In this document: in pieces, positions 54,342 to 64,000 of the stretch
Position numbering within the stretch: the first letter of the stretch is position 1
Layout: each line of letters starts with the position of its first letter
NCBI RefSeq assembly: GCF_001426505.1
Contig: NZ_LMEV01000014.1
Location: 282,965-346,964, forward strand
DNA length: 64,000 bases
From: Variovorax sp. Root473
GTDB taxonomy: Bacteria; Pseudomonadota; Gammaproteobacteria; Burkholderiales; Burkholderiaceae_C
Reading direction: 5' to 3'
Position numbers and translations under genes: made by a program
Notes under the pieces: generated by a model
Databases searched by the model: none
What the model was told of the DNA's origin: nothing
Seen by the model: only the letters and a program-made list of their open reading frames with translations

Positions 54342-56006
54342 TCAGCGCGGGCGCAGGATGCGGTTGCGCAGGCCCTCGGGCTTGCGCAGCAAGGCGGCGG
54401 CGGGGCCGGCGACCGCGCTCTTGGCGAGGCGACCGGCTGGTACGGCGGGGCAGGCGCCCGAGACCTGGTGCGCCAGTGCGGCGGCCAGGCGCGCCTCCAG
54501 CGGATCGCCGAGCGCACGACTGAAATCGTCAGGTACGAAGCAGGTGGGTGCGAGGCCGTCCGCGTAGTCGCCAAAGCCCTTGGCGTTCACGCCCTGGAAC
54601 TGCACGCTGAAGTAGGTGGTGCCGCAGTTGTCCTGGGGATAGAAGCCATAGGGCTTGCCGCAGGTGGTGTCGCCGATCTGGACCACGTCGATGTCGATGC
54701 CGCGCAGGCCGTTGATGAACGCCTCGCTGGCGGAGCAGGTGTCGGGGCCCGTGAGCACGTAGACGCGTCGCAGGTCGAGGCTGGGCAGGGGCTGGTCGGC
54801 GGGAGAAAGAAAGCCGAAAGTGGAGGACTGGAAAGGCGTGGGCAGGAGCGGGGCGCCAGTCACCGGATCGCGCTCGGTGTGCTTGTTGTTGAACCGCACG
54901 CTCTCGAAGGTCTTGCCGCGCGTCTGCGTCTCGCCGGCAACCATGAAGCCCAGTTGGCTGGCCAGATCCAGGTAGCCGCCGCCGTTGTAGCGCAGGTCGA
55001 CGACCAGCTCGGTGGCCCGCTCCGTGCGCAGCCACTCCATGGCGGCCTTCAGTTGCAGTTCCGCCGTGCCGATGTGGTCGTTGAATTGCAGGTAGCCGAC
55101 CGTGCGGCCCGCGTTCGGGAGCGTCTTGACGTTCTGGACGGGGGTCGAGATCACCGGCGCCGCCGTCAGCGTGATGTCGCGCGGGGCGTTGCTGCCCGCG
55201 TCGACGACGGTGAACCGCGTGGACGTCCCCGGTGCAGCGTCAAAGAGCGCCGCGTTGATGACATCGACGCCTTCCTGCGTGGGGTCGTTCACGAAATCGA
55301 TGCCGTTGATCCTGAGCACCCGCGCACCGCGCCTCAGATCGACACCCGGCATGGTCGCGGGAGAGCCGGGCTCCACGTACGCCACGCGCAGCTCGCGCGG
55401 CGGGGAGAGGGCAAAGAAAGCCCACTGCGCGCCGTATCCGACGGACGTGCCGGCGCCCGAGAGCGCATTCCACTCCTCGGTGGTGTAGGTGGAATGGAAC
55501 TGGTCCTTGTCCCTGCCCGACGGCGTCACGGCGTGGGTCTTGAGCAGGTCGAAGTAGTCGGCCGTGGCGAACAGCGCGGGGTCCAGGTCCGGCACCTCGT
55601 CGTACCAGAGGTAGGTGTCGTGGGTCCACGCGCGCAGCCAGTTGTTCTCGTCGACCGTGCGGCCGGCCTTGTCGGCGAAAGGCTTGCCGTCGTAGCCCGT
55701 GCCAGTGCGCGGTGCCGCGCAGCGGTCTTTGTAGAGGCTCGCGGTCCGGAACACGCCCTCGACCCAGGGCGCGTTGCGCAAGGCATCGCCGTCGTCGGCT
55801 GTATCGGGCGTATCGGGCGTGTCGGGCATGTCGGGCGCCGTGGGCGGCGTGGTCGCGACGGGCGGTGCGGTGCCCGTGCCGCTGTTTGGCAGGAAGCCGA
55901 CGCCAGAACCTCCATCTCCTCCGCCGCCGCAGGCGACGAGCACGGCCATCGGAACGGACAGCAGCAGAAGACGGGCGAAACGAAAACGCAGGGGGAAAAG
56001 AGGCAC
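54342..56006 (-). CDS. S41 family (C-terminal processing-type) protease, lipoprotein
   Basis: A 554-residue secreted protease. The lipoprotein signal ends LVACGGGG, then a Gly/Pro/Thr/Asp-rich linker includes PDMPDTPDTPDT. A PDZ-like segment contains PGVDLRRGARVLRINGIDF, and the tail-specific protease domain has LRYNGGGYLDLASQLG and the catalytic Ser in PDTCSASEAFINGLRG. Family members cut hydrophobic C-termini in the envelope. It converges on priA (24-base gap). Confidence 0.85.
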   Translation of the reverse strand: MPLFPLRFRFARLLLLSVPMAVLVACGGGGDGGSGVGFLPNSGTGTAPPVATTPPTAPDMPDTPDTPDTADDGDALRNAPWVEGVFRTASLYKDRCAAPRTGTGYDGKPFADKAGRTVDENNWLRAWTHDTYLWYDEVPDLDPALFATADYFDLLKTHAVTPSGRDKDQFHSTYTTEEWNALSGAGTSVGYGAQWAFFALSPPRELRVAYVEPGSPATMPGVDLRRGARVLRINGIDFVNDPTQEGVDVINAALFDAAPGTSTRFTVVDAGSNAPRDITLTAAPVISTPVQNVKTLPNAGRTVGYLQFNDHIGTAELQLKAAMEWLRTERATELVVDLRYNGGGYLDLASQLGFMVAGETQTRGKTFESVRFNNKHTERDPVTGAPLLPTPFQSSTFGFLSPADQPLPSLDLRRVYVLTGPDTCSASEAFINGLRGIDIDVVQIGDTTCGKPYGFYPQDNCGTTYFSVQFQGVNAKGFGDYADGLAPTCFVPDDFSRALGDPLEARLAAALAHQVSGACPAVPAGRLAKSAVAGPAAALLRKPEGLRNRILRPR

Positions 56007-56112
56007 GGCGAAATTCCTGGAAGGCGGGAAGGCGCCGCCATCCTAGGAAGCTCTGCGCAGGCGCGCATTGGACCAAAGTCCTAGATGCAGACCGAACGCG
56101 CGGCGTCGGTCG

Positions 56113-56334
56113 TCAGTGGTAGCCGGTCGGCTCCTTGCCCATGTCGACGTAGCGCAGTTCGTTGTGCCGTCGCCGCGCAATGCTGTTCGGCCAGGCGAAC
56201 ACGACGAGGCTCAGCGCGGCCAGCGCGAGCGCGGCGCCCGTGCCGAGCGTGCCGGCATGCCAGAACCAGCCCACCGCAGCGAGCCAGGCCAACCACATCA
56301 GGATGCGAACCAGTATTGCCATCGCGCGCCCCAT
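56113..56334 (-). CDS. Small hypothetical membrane protein
   Basis: A 73-residue protein with two hydrophobic segments (AILVRILMWLAWLAAVGWFW and TGAALALAALSLVVFAWP) and a short polar tail. I chose the ATG at 56334 (after AGTGAGG); the frame is open to 56406, and an ATG at 56322 is also possible. No family is recognised. It lies between the S41 protease (same strand, upstream) and a plus-strand exported-protein gene. Confidence 0.55.
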   Translation of the reverse strand: MGRAMAILVRILMWLAWLAAVGWFWHAGTLGTGAALALAALSLVVFAWPNSIARRRHNELRYVDMGKEPTGYH

Positions 56335-56426
56335 TGCCTCACTTGCACCATTCCACCTTGGACTCGGAATCACTGTAGCAGCGCATTTGCATACGCAAGC
56401 ATTCATCTGAAGAGATAACGCACGCT

Positions 56427-56440
56427 ATGCCTTAAGGCAT
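56427..56440. promoter_or_regulatory. ATGCCTTAAGGCAT palindrome
   Basis: A perfect 14-base palindrome in the 239-base gap between the small membrane protein and the ClpP-like gene. It is a good operator shape, but no nearby regulator gene identifies a binder. Confidence 0.4.
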
Positions 56441-56573
56441 GCCCCGGGATTACCCCGAAATAATCTGCAAAAGGAGTTGACGGTACCCCGCGCCTTGCAC
56501 AAGCTGTGCGCGTGCGGCTCCCGTCGCCGGGTCCGCGGTGTTTCGTGCCCGCTCGCTTGATGCAAAGGTCGCC

Positions 56574-57257
56574 GTGAACTCGTCGTCTCTTCTGGCTGGG
56601 GTCGGTGTTGCTGTCGCCGTGTCGCTCTCGTGCCTTGCCATGGCGGAGCTGGCGGGCGCGGCGGAACTCGATCTGCAGGGTCGGCGGCTGGTGGTGTCGG
56701 GCACGCTCGACGGCAGCAAGGTCAAGGCCTTCATCGAGCACCTGGGCAGCGGCGCGGTGCGCACCGTGGTGTTCGAAGATTCGTTCGGCGGTACTGCCGA
56801 AGCCGCGGGCGCCTATGCCGACGCGATCCGCGAGAGCGGCGTGCAGACCGAGGCGCGCGGCCACTGCATGGCGGCCTGCGCATATGCCTTCCTGGCCGGC
56901 AAGACGCACCGCTTCGCAGACGGGCTGCAGGTCAACGGCATCCTGCTGCCAGTGGCGGCCCGCCCCGCGGCGGCCGAGTTGGCGGTGCGCTGGCGCGGCG
57001 AGGAAGCCCGCAAGACGCTGGCCGATTTCACGCCCGCCCCCGGCACCACCGACGCGGCCCGCCCGATGGAAGCCACCGCGCCCGCGCCCAGGGACAACTG
57101 GCAGCCCGACCACGGCGTGCTCTTCACGGCCAGCCCGACGCTGTTCGGCCGCGTCTACAACACCTACTACTGCGACGGCACGCAGGGCCGCGATTTCTCG
57201 AAGTGCGAGCGGCTCTCGGATGCCGACCCGTACAAGCTCGGTGTGCTGACCGAGTAG
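56574..57257 (+). CDS. Exported ClpP-like domain protein lacking the catalytic Ser
   Basis: A 227-residue periplasmic protein. The start is GTG at 56574 with AAAGG five bases upstream, followed by a signal peptide (hydrophobic AGVGVAVAVSLSCLAMAEL). The core resembles the COG3904-type ClpP-fold exported proteins: VVFEDSFGGTAEAAGAYADAI, then GVQTEARGHCMAACAYAFLAG. In relatives this elbow usually reads C-A-S-A-C with the nucleophile Ser; here that position is Ala. It is probably not an active protease. Cysteines near the C-terminus (YYCDG, SKCERL) may form a disulfide. Confidence 0.7.
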   Translation: MNSSSLLAGVGVAVAVSLSCLAMAELAGAAELDLQGRRLVVSGTLDGSKVKAFIEHLGSGAVRTVVFEDSFGGTAEAAGAYADAIRESGVQTEARGHCMAACAYAFLAGKTHRFADGLQVNGILLPVAARPAAAELAVRWRGEEARKTLADFTPAPGTTDAARPMEATAPAPRDNWQPDHGVLFTASPTLFGRVYNTYYCDGTQGRDFSKCERLSDADPYKLGVLTE

Positions 57258-57268
57258 CGCCTGCCAGG

Positions 57269-58288
57269 TCAGCGCAGCGCGCCGACCGCCGCCGGAAAGG
57301 TGAAGAACGCCGCCACCGTCGTCCACAGGATGATGCGGGCGATGCGGCCGTTGTCGGCGCCGAAGCGCTCCGCCAGCATCGACACGTTGCTCGCGCTTGG
57401 CAGCGCCGCGACCAGCACGATCACGGCCAGCGCCGACGGTGTCAGCGGCAACCCGAGTGCGATGGCGCCACGCCCCAGCGCCCAGACGGCCAGCGGATGC
57501 AGCACCAGCTTGACCAGCACCACAGGCAACACGTCGGCCAGCGGCGCTTTTGGCGCGGGCCCGGCACCGGTGCCCATGGCCGCCGCCACCATGGCGCTGG
57601 CGCCATGCTCGCGCGCCACCAGCGCCGAACGCGCGAGCACCGCGCCGATGGTGAAGAGCGCCACGGGCGAGGCCGCATCGGCCAGCATGGCGATGGTGCG
57701 TTCGACCGGCCCGGGCAGTTGCCAGCGCATGGCCGACAACAGCACGCCCAGCAGGATCGACCACGGCATCGGGTTCACGAGGATGCCGCGCAGCGCCTTG
57801 CGCGCGGCCAGCGTGGCGCCCTGGCGGCCCGCGCTGCCGGCGCCGTCGAGCCGCGACAGCGCGATGCACAGCGACGAGGTCACGACCAGGTCGAACGCGA
57901 TGGTGATGATGATCGGCCCGGCCGCCTGCGCGCCCAGCAGCGCCACCAGCAGCGGCACGCCCATGAAGCCGGTGTTCGGAAAAGCTGCCACCAGCGCGCC
58001 GAAGGCCGCGTCGTTCCAGCCGATGCGCGCATTGCGCGTGAACAGCACCACGCCCGCCACCACGGCCAGCGCGCAGATGCCCCAGATCAGTGCCACGCTG
58101 CCGTCCAGCAGCTGTGCGATGGGCGTGCCCGCGCCGAAACGCAGCAGCATGCAGGGCAGCGCGAAATACAGCACGAAGGTGTTGAGCCCGGGAATTGCTT
58201 CCAGCGGCAGGACGCGGGTGCGGGCGGCGGCGTAGCCGGCCGCAATCAGGGCGAAGAAAGGAAAAGTAACAAGAAAAACAGGCAGCAC
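57269..58288 (-). CDS. AEC (auxin efflux carrier) family transporter
   Basis: A 339-residue membrane protein with about ten hydrophobic helices. It begins MLPVFLVTFPFFALIAAGYAA and has AFPNTGFMGVPLLVALLG and VEAASPVALFTIG-type sequence (ASPVALFTIGAVL), characteristic of the AEC/malonate-type carriers. It would move an organic anion across the inner membrane. The substrate is unknown, and no linked catabolic gene is nearby. Confidence 0.87.
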   Translation of the reverse strand: MLPVFLVTFPFFALIAAGYAAARTRVLPLEAIPGLNTFVLYFALPCMLLRFGAGTPIAQLLDGSVALIWGICALAVVAGVVLFTRNARIGWNDAAFGALVAAFPNTGFMGVPLLVALLGAQAAGPIIITIAFDLVVTSSLCIALSRLDGAGSAGRQGATLAARKALRGILVNPMPWSILLGVLLSAMRWQLPGPVERTIAMLADAASPVALFTIGAVLARSALVAREHGASAMVAAAMGTGAGPAPKAPLADVLPVVLVKLVLHPLAVWALGRGAIALGLPLTPSALAVIVLVAALPSASNVSMLAERFGADNGRIARIILWTTVAAFFTFPAAVGALR

Positions 58289-58437
58289 GCCGGCATTGTC
58301 GTCCTCCTTTCCCGCGCGATGCCCGCTGACACGGCTGGCCGGAGCCGGGCCCGTATCATTGCGCGCTTTGCGATGATGGTCGCGCCCTGCGGCCCCTCCT
58401 GCGTTCCGCCTTTTCGCTTTCCCGGTTCCCCCCCCCC

Positions 58438-60530
<2,093 letters not shown>

Positions 60531-60534
<4 letters not shown>

Positions 60535-60986
60535 AGACGGCGAGGATCGCGGCCGCGCTGCTCGCCGCCGCCCTCGCGGCCGGTTGCGCCGCGCCCCGCG
60601 ACCCGAACTGCCCCGCCGACGCGCGCGAGCTGCCGCTGCAGGCGCTGTACGGCCAGTGGGAAGCCCGCTTCGACGACCTGCCCGGCGCGGCCGTCGTGCA
60701 ACTGGGCAAGCACCCCGAATACGCCGGCGTGCGCGGCACCATCACGCGCCACACCGACACCTCGACCAAGACGACGGTCGCGCAACTCGCGGGCGATGTC
60801 GACGACGAGGGCGCACTGTCCATCGACGAATCGCTGGACGGGCGCGCCATCAGCGGCGTCTGGTCGGGCACCTTGCAACCCGGCGCTTGCGGCCGTGAGT
60901 TCCGCGGCACGTGGCGCGATGCCGCGACCGAGCGCACCTACCCGTTCGTGCTGCGCAAGACCGCCGCACAGGAAGGAAAGCCATGA
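60531..60986 (+). CDS. Hypothetical lipoprotein
   Basis: A 151-residue protein beginning MKTARIAAALLAAALAAGCA, with a lipobox Cys at 19. The mature part is beta-rich (YGQWEARFDDLPGAAVVQL, GVRGTITRHTDTSTKTTVAQ, GVWSGTLQPGACGREFRGTW) and has no known domain I recognise. It overlaps rep upstream and the phospholipase downstream by 4 bases each. Its outer-membrane location beside PldA suggests a role in that envelope process, but this is inference. Confidence 0.72.
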
Positions 60987-62164
60987 AGACGACACGACGA
61001 CACCCTGCTTCATTCTTCAATCTGCGCACCGTTGCGACCGTGGCCGCGTGCCTCGGCGGCGCACTTGCCGCGCAAGCACAAGCCGTCGACAAGCCCGCCA
61101 GCCCGCTGGCCGATGCGCAGCTCACCTGGCAGCAGTGCGCCGCACTCGGCGCGAACAACGAGGCACGCCTGGCCTGCTACGACCGCTGGTCGCAGCAGCA
61201 AACGCTGCCTTCGGTGTCCGTGCCCGTGGCGCCGCCCGTGCTCGCGAGCACGCAGCCGCCGGTGGACGGCAGCATTCCGGCCACGCGCGTGGTCTCGGTC
61301 GCTACCACCGAAGGCTGTCGCGACCGCCAGTACTCGTCGCTGTCGCGCTTCTGGGAACTCGAGAACGCGACCGATTGCGGCACCTTCGGCTTCCGCGGCT
61401 ACCGTCCGCTCACGGTGTCGGTTTCGGCCGCCACCGACAAGCCGCAGCCGCCCACTTCGCCGTCGGCCGGACACACGGCCGAGCCCGTGGCCTACCAGGC
61501 GAACGAAATGCGCATCGGCCTGTCGGTGCGCACCAAGCTCGCGCAAGGCATGCTCACGCAGAACGACCCGGTCAAGAAAGATTCGCTGTGGTTCGCGTAC
61601 TCGCAGCAGTCGACATGGCAGCTGTTCAACGGCGACATCTCGCGGCCGTTTCGCACCACCGACCACGAGCCCGAGCTGATGTATGTCTACCCGACCGACT
61701 TCAAGCTGCCCGGCGGCTGGCGCTGGCGCTATGCGGGCGTGGGCATCGTGCACCAGTCGAACGGTCAGAGCCTGCCGCTGTCGCGCAGCTGGAACCGCGT
61801 GTACCTGATGGGCGGCGTCGAGCTGGATGACCGCTTCACCATCACCGGCCGCATCTGGAAGCGCATGTCCGAAAGCGCCGCGAAGGACGACAACCCCGAC
61901 ATCGCCGACTACATCGGCCGCGCCGAAGTCACGGGCCGCTGGAACCTCAACCGCGACAACCAGCTGGGCATCACGGTGCGCAACAACCTGCGCGACAGCG
62001 GCCGCGGCTCGGTGCGCCTCGAATGGCTGAAGGCCATCGGCGACCCGACCAAGAGCAACCTGCGTTTCCACACGCAGCTGTTCCACGGCTACGGCGACAC
62101 GCTGGTGGACTACAACCGCAAGCGCACCGTGCTGAGCATCGGCCTCAGTCTTGTCGATTTCTGA
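60983..62164 (+). CDS. pldA: Outer-membrane phospholipase A1 (OMPLA)
   Basis: A 393-residue beta-barrel enzyme. Signal peptide ([15 protein letters not shown]), then an N-terminal extension with [20 protein letters not shown] and a disulfide-prone EGCRDRQ...ATDCGTFG. The barrel holds the active-site motif [19 protein letters not shown], where His, Ser and the Asn in SWNR make the catalytic triad. It hydrolyses phospholipids that flip to the outer leaflet. ATG at 60983 overlaps the lipoprotein stop. The N-terminal extension is longer than in E. coli. Confidence 0.9.
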   Translation: MKTTRRHPASFFNLRTVATVAACLGGALAAQAQAVDKPASPLADAQLTWQQCAALGANNEARLACYDRWSQQQTLPSVSVPVAPPVLASTQPPVDGSIPATRVVSVATTEGCRDRQYSSLSRFWELENATDCGTFGFRGYRPLTVSVSAATDKPQPPTSPSAGHTAEPVAYQANEMRIGLSVRTKLAQGMLTQNDPVKKDSLWFAYSQQSTWQLFNGDISRPFRTTDHEPELMYVYPTDFKLPGGWRWRYAGVGIVHQSNGQSLPLSRSWNRVYLMGGVELDDRFTITGRIWKRMSESAAKDDNPDIADYIGRAEVTGRWNLNRDNQLGITVRNNLRDSGRGSVRLEWLKAIGDPTKSNLRFHTQLFHGYGDTLVDYNRKRTVLSIGLSLVDF

Positions 62165-62189
62165 TCTTTCTCACTTCCAGGCCTTACCG

Positions 62190-63035
62190 ATGAGTGCAGA
62201 CCTCACCCCAGTCGATGCCACGCAGCGCGAGATCATTTCGGCGCTGCACGTGGCGCCCGTTTTCGATGCCGCCGCCGAACTCGCGCGACGCACCGACTTC
62301 CTCGCGGACTACCTGCGCAGCACCGGCCTGAAGGCGCTGGTGCTGGGCATCAGCGGCGGCGTCGATTCGCTGACCGCCGGTTGCCTGGCACAGCGCGCGG
62401 TCGAAAAGCTGCGCGGCGAGGGCCGCGACGCCACCTTCATTGCGATGCGCCTGCCCTACGGCGTGCAGCGCGACGAAGCCGAAGCGCAGGCCGGGCTGGC
62501 GGTGATCCGCCCCGACCGCCTGCTGACGGTGGACATCCGCCCCGCCGCCGATGCGATGCTGGCCGCGCTGCACGCGGGTGGCCAGGTCTTTCGCGACGCG
62601 GCGCACGAGGACTTCGTGCTCGGCAACATCAAGGCACGCCAGCGCATGATTGCGCAGTTCGCGGTGGCCGGCGCGCACGACGGCCTCGTGATCGGAACCG
62701 ACCACGCGGCCGAAGCGCTCATGGGCTTCTTCACCAAGTTCGGCGATGGCGCGGCCGACGTGACGCCGCTGACCGGCCTCAACAAGCGCCGCGTGCGAGC
62801 CCTGGCGGCGCTGCTCGGCGCGCCCGATGCGCTGGTCTACAAGGTGCCGACCGCCGACCTCGAATCGCTCGTGCCTGGCAAGCCCGACGAAGACGCCTTC
62901 GGCGTGAGCTACGAGCAGATCGACGACTTCCTCGAAGGCAAGCCCGTGTCGGCGGCGGCGCGCGCGGTGATCCTGTCGACGCATCGAAAGAGCGCCCACA
63001 AGCGCGCGCTGCCGGTCGAGCCGCCAGCCTCCTGA
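62190..63035 (+). CDS. nadE: NH3-dependent NAD+ synthetase
   Basis: A 281-residue N-type ATP pyrophosphatase: [14 protein letters not shown]-loop, [27 protein letters not shown] and [26 protein letters not shown] are NadE hallmarks. It amidates nicotinate adenine dinucleotide using ammonia; there is no glutaminase domain. I start at ATG 62190 (AGG ten bases upstream); a TTG frame beginning inside pldA is less likely. It follows pldA after 25 bases. Confidence 0.95.
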   Translation: MSADLTPVDATQREIISALHVAPVFDAAAELARRTDFLADYLRSTGLKALVLGISGGVDSLTAGCLAQRAVEKLRGEGRDATFIAMRLPYGVQRDEAEAQAGLAVIRPDRLLTVDIRPAADAMLAALHAGGQVFRDAAHEDFVLGNIKARQRMIAQFAVAGAHDGLVIGTDHAAEALMGFFTKFGDGAADVTPLTGLNKRRVRALAALLGAPDALVYKVPTADLESLVPGKPDEDAFGVSYEQIDDFLEGKPVSAAARAVILSTHRKSAHKRALPVEPPAS

Positions 63036-63200
63036 CGCGGCGCAAACACCTTCGCTGATGCATGTGTAAAGGGGCGCTGGCATTAAGTCTCAAACCGGCA
63101 TTAACAAACGTCACACGTCACCATTTAGTATCAATTGGTATTCATACGTCTGTAAAAATTCTGAATGGCCGGGCGCAACGCCCAGCCTTTTGGAATTCTC

Positions 63201-63938
63201 ATGCTTGATGTAGTGAAACCCGAAATCCTCGTGGTCGACGACGATCCCGAGGTCTGCGAGACGCTGGTCGATCTGCTGGAAGCCTCCGGCTTTCGCGCAC
63301 AGGCCGTGCCGGACGGCCTGGCCATGGCGGTCCGGCTCGACCAGCGCGCCTTCTCGCTCGTGATCATCGACCTGCGGCTGAAGAAGGAAGACGGCATCGA
63401 ACTCGCGCGGCAGCTGCGCACGCGTTCACGCATCCCCATCATCATCCTCACCGGCCAGGGCACGGCCGCCGAGCGCATCCTGGGTCTTGAAACCGCCGTG
63501 GACGACTTCATCGCCAAGCCATTCGACAACCGCGAGCTGGTCGCGCGCATCCGCGCACTGCTGCGTCGCTCGTCCGAAAGCGGCATGCCCCGCTCGCTGC
63601 GCACCGACCGCCTGAGCCACGAGCGCTACCTGTTCGGCGACTGGGCCCTCAACATCACCGCTCGCGAACTGCGCCAGAGCGACGGTACGCCGTGCGAGCT
63701 GACCCACGGCGAGTTCGCGTTGCTCGAGGTCTTCGTGCTGCATGCGAACCGGGTCATCGATCGCGAGCAATTGCTGCTCAAGACGCGCAGCACCCAGTCG
63801 GACGCGGTGAGCCGCACGATCGATGTGCTGGTGTCCAGGCTGCGCCGCAAGATCGAGGACGACCCGGACAACCCGCGCTTCATCTGCACCGAACGCGGCG
63901 CGGGCTACCGATTTGCCGCGCATGTGGTTCGCTGCTGA
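63201..63938 (+). CDS. OmpR/PhoB-family response regulator
   Basis: A 245-residue two-component regulator. The receiver domain has ILVVDDDPEV, the phospho-acceptor Asp in IIDLRLKKED, TGQG and the Lys in DDFIAKPFDNREL. The C-terminal winged helix has ELTHGEFALLEVFVLHANRVI, RTIDVLVSRLRRKI and FICTERGAGYRFA. Its sensor kinase is not visible in the remaining 62 bases. ATG at 63201 has GGAATTCTC upstream. The 165-base gap before it is AT-rich with GTATCAATTGGTATTC near 63130, a possible promoter or binding region. Confidence 0.9.
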   Translation: MLDVVKPEILVVDDDPEVCETLVDLLEASGFRAQAVPDGLAMAVRLDQRAFSLVIIDLRLKKEDGIELARQLRTRSRIPIIILTGQGTAAERILGLETAVDDFIAKPFDNRELVARIRALLRRSSESGMPRSLRTDRLSHERYLFGDWALNITARELRQSDGTPCELTHGEFALLEVFVLHANRVIDREQLLLKTRSTQSDAVSRTIDVLVSRLRRKIEDDPDNPRFICTERGAGYRFAAHVVRC

Positions 63939-64000
63939 CCGGCAGCGGTGCTTTCCGACGCCGTGAGTCACGTCTTCCGGCGTCCGTCTGGCGCCCGCCG

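Overview
The window is a GC-rich, densely packed chromosomal segment that looks like a betaproteobacterium of the Burkholderiales, most likely Comamonadaceae and Variovorax-like. The main clues are a PhaM-type polyhydroxyalkanoate granule protein, a GCGAAGCG-rich intergenic repeat of a kind I associate with that family, and the overall gene content. The genus is inferred from family resemblance only. I saw no rRNA, tRNA, IS element, prophage or CRISPR array.

Region 1 (1-13100) is a surface-polysaccharide locus. The end of an ABC-2 exporter (wzm/wzt) runs on the plus strand and converges on a long minus-strand operon. That operon starts with rfbBDAC (dTDP-L-rhamnose) and continues with gmhA, an NDP-sugar epimerase, a three-domain HddC-GmhB-P-loop fusion and hddA. 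Together these cover the whole GDP-D-glycero-D-manno-heptose route. It ends with two large multidomain glycosyltransferases, one fused to a methyltransferase through a coiled coil.

Region 2 (13100-18500) holds a promoter and tandem glycine riboswitch in front of a DadA-type amino-acid dehydrogenase, then a FIST protein, PhaM and a MocR-type regulator.

Region 3 (18500-27900) is an eleven-gene tightly spaced operon divergent from the MocR gene. It encodes three LysE-type exporters, an EamA permease, an aminotransferase, a threonine-dehydratase-like enzyme, PhzF, DJ-1/PfpI, GST and two VOC proteins. Operator-like repeats lie in the divergent gap. It looks like a system that modifies and expels amino-acid-like or reactive small molecules. 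A creatininase-family gene converges on its end.

Region 4 (28100-34700) is a complete pgaABCD operon for poly-N-acetylglucosamine biofilm matrix. It is followed by a hairpin-preceded SDR lacking the usual Tyr-Lys pair, a family-type intergenic repeat, a LysR/oxidoreductase pair, a CLC chloride channel with CBS domains, and a GNAT acetyltransferase.

Region 5 (40300-45100) is a purine-type salvage/uptake module (TauE-like permease, amidohydrolase/deaminase, xanthine-uracil permease). It diverges from a LacI-family regulator, with two matching palindromic operators between them.

Region 6 (45100-64000) is mostly housekeeping: a sorbosone-dehydrogenase-like lipoprotein, alanyl-tRNA editing protein, a ScsB/DsbD-type reductase with a periplasmic peroxiredoxin-like protein, hemE, priA, an S41 protease, a ClpP-like exported protein, an AEC transporter, a Rep/UvrD helicase overlapping a lipoprotein and phospholipase A, nadE, and an OmpR-type response regulator at the right edge.
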